The position numbers were made by a program, and so were the translations under genes. The notes under the pieces are model-generated. The model made no database searches. It worked only from the letters and a program-made list of their open reading frames with translations, and was not told the DNA's origin. Of a stretch of DNA of 64,000 bases, positions 63,017 to 64,000 are shown one piece after another; position 1 is the stretch's first letter; each line of letters opens with the position of its first letter. Source of the stretch: Faucicola mancuniensis (GTDB taxonomy: Bacteria > Pseudomonadota > Gammaproteobacteria > Pseudomonadales > Moraxellaceae); contig NZ_CP171363.1 of the NCBI RefSeq assembly GCF_046523945.1, positions 744,001 through 808,000 on the forward strand. The letters are read 5' to 3'.

Positions 63017-63130
63017 AGCTGACGATGACCTACTTTCACATGGAGAACCACACTATCATTGGCGTATTGTTGTTTCACTTCTGAGTTCGGGAAGGGATCA
63101 GGTGGGACCAACAAGCTATAATCGTCAGCA
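63017..63130 (-). rRNA. rrf: 5S ribosomal RNA
   Basis: The complement begins GCTGACGATTATAGC and ends GGTCATCGTCAGC, whose ends pair. Internal hallmarks GGTCCCACCTGATCCCTTCC and CGAACTCAGAAGTGAAAC identify 5S rRNA. Borders are accurate to a few bases. Confidence 0.95.
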
Positions 63131-63251
63131 AAAGGGGATAGAGGAATGGTCTGATATACTTATATCATATAAGATATTAAGTAAAGCAAATAAAATTGAA
63201 CTAAATCAAGGTGATATAAAATCAGAATAACTAACAACACACTTAAGCGTT

Positions 63252-64000
<749 letters not shown>

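Overview
The window looks like a chromosomal segment of Moraxella or a close relative in the Moraxellaceae. This rests on the AT-rich composition, the gltA / sdhCDAB-sucAB-lpd arrangement, the thiC TPP riboswitch, an NsrR-hemerythrin pair, IS1016-like and other IS1595-family elements, and protein sequences that read like Moraxella/Acinetobacter orthologues. No database search was possible, so the genus is an inference.

Layout. 1-700: nested insertion-sequence debris (an IS5-family end inside an IS1595-family transposase). 708-3566: uvrA. 3726-10000: an accessory island on the minus strand. It holds a secreted polymorphic-toxin carrier (signal peptide, conserved middle, hinge motif, membrane-active C-terminus) with its immunity gene, followed by two displaced C-terminal cassettes. 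One is a toxin with an overlapping immunity gene; the other has a small membrane immunity gene split by an IS982 element. IS5/IS1016 debris borders the island. 10.2-21.4 kb: tRNA-Gly, holC, sstT, TPP riboswitch-thiC, hemerythrin/nsrR, purL, a 388-bp IS derivative, a PepSY-type membrane protein and tRNA-Glu. 21.4-22.2 kb: a 712-bp acetyltransferase cassette with 17-bp terminal inverted repeats and a 5-bp target duplication. 22.2-26.6 kb: LOG protein, Sel1-repeat protein, and a TPM/TPM/LemA cluster.

26.7-41.1 kb: an ABC-transporter-dependent (group 2/3-like) capsule locus, all on the minus strand. It carries ctrA, ctrB, ctrC and ctrD, an unidentified serine-hydrolase-like protein, two glycosyltransferases, glf, galU, pgi, a UDP-glucose-dehydrogenase-like gene and galE. 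UDP-galactofuranose is the predicted special precursor. Two lesions probably impair export: an IS1016-like element between ctrA and ctrB, and an amber codon in the ATPase ctrD.

41.2-52.5 kb: TCA-cycle block (lpd, sucB, sucA, sdhBADC on minus; gltA divergent on plus). sucCD, which often follows lpd in relatives, is not here; the capsule locus starts instead. 52.6-57 kb: a deleted MFS gene, infC with an AUU start, two tandem secreted paralogues and thrS. 57.2-59.6 kb: an IS607-type tnpB element with a vestigial tnpA, itself split by an IS5-family element. 59.6-62.5 kb: membrane protein, yciK-like SDR and a DASS-family anion transporter. 62.7-62.9 kb: a ccmA 5' remnant cut at its Walker A motif by a repeat. 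63.0-64.0 kb: 5S rRNA and the 3' part of 23S rRNA on the minus strand.

A theme across the window is a 20-bp palindromic core present seven times. Four copies lie inside IS1595-family transposase sequence and three in intergenic or gene-truncating repeats. The stem bases vary in a paired, compensatory way.
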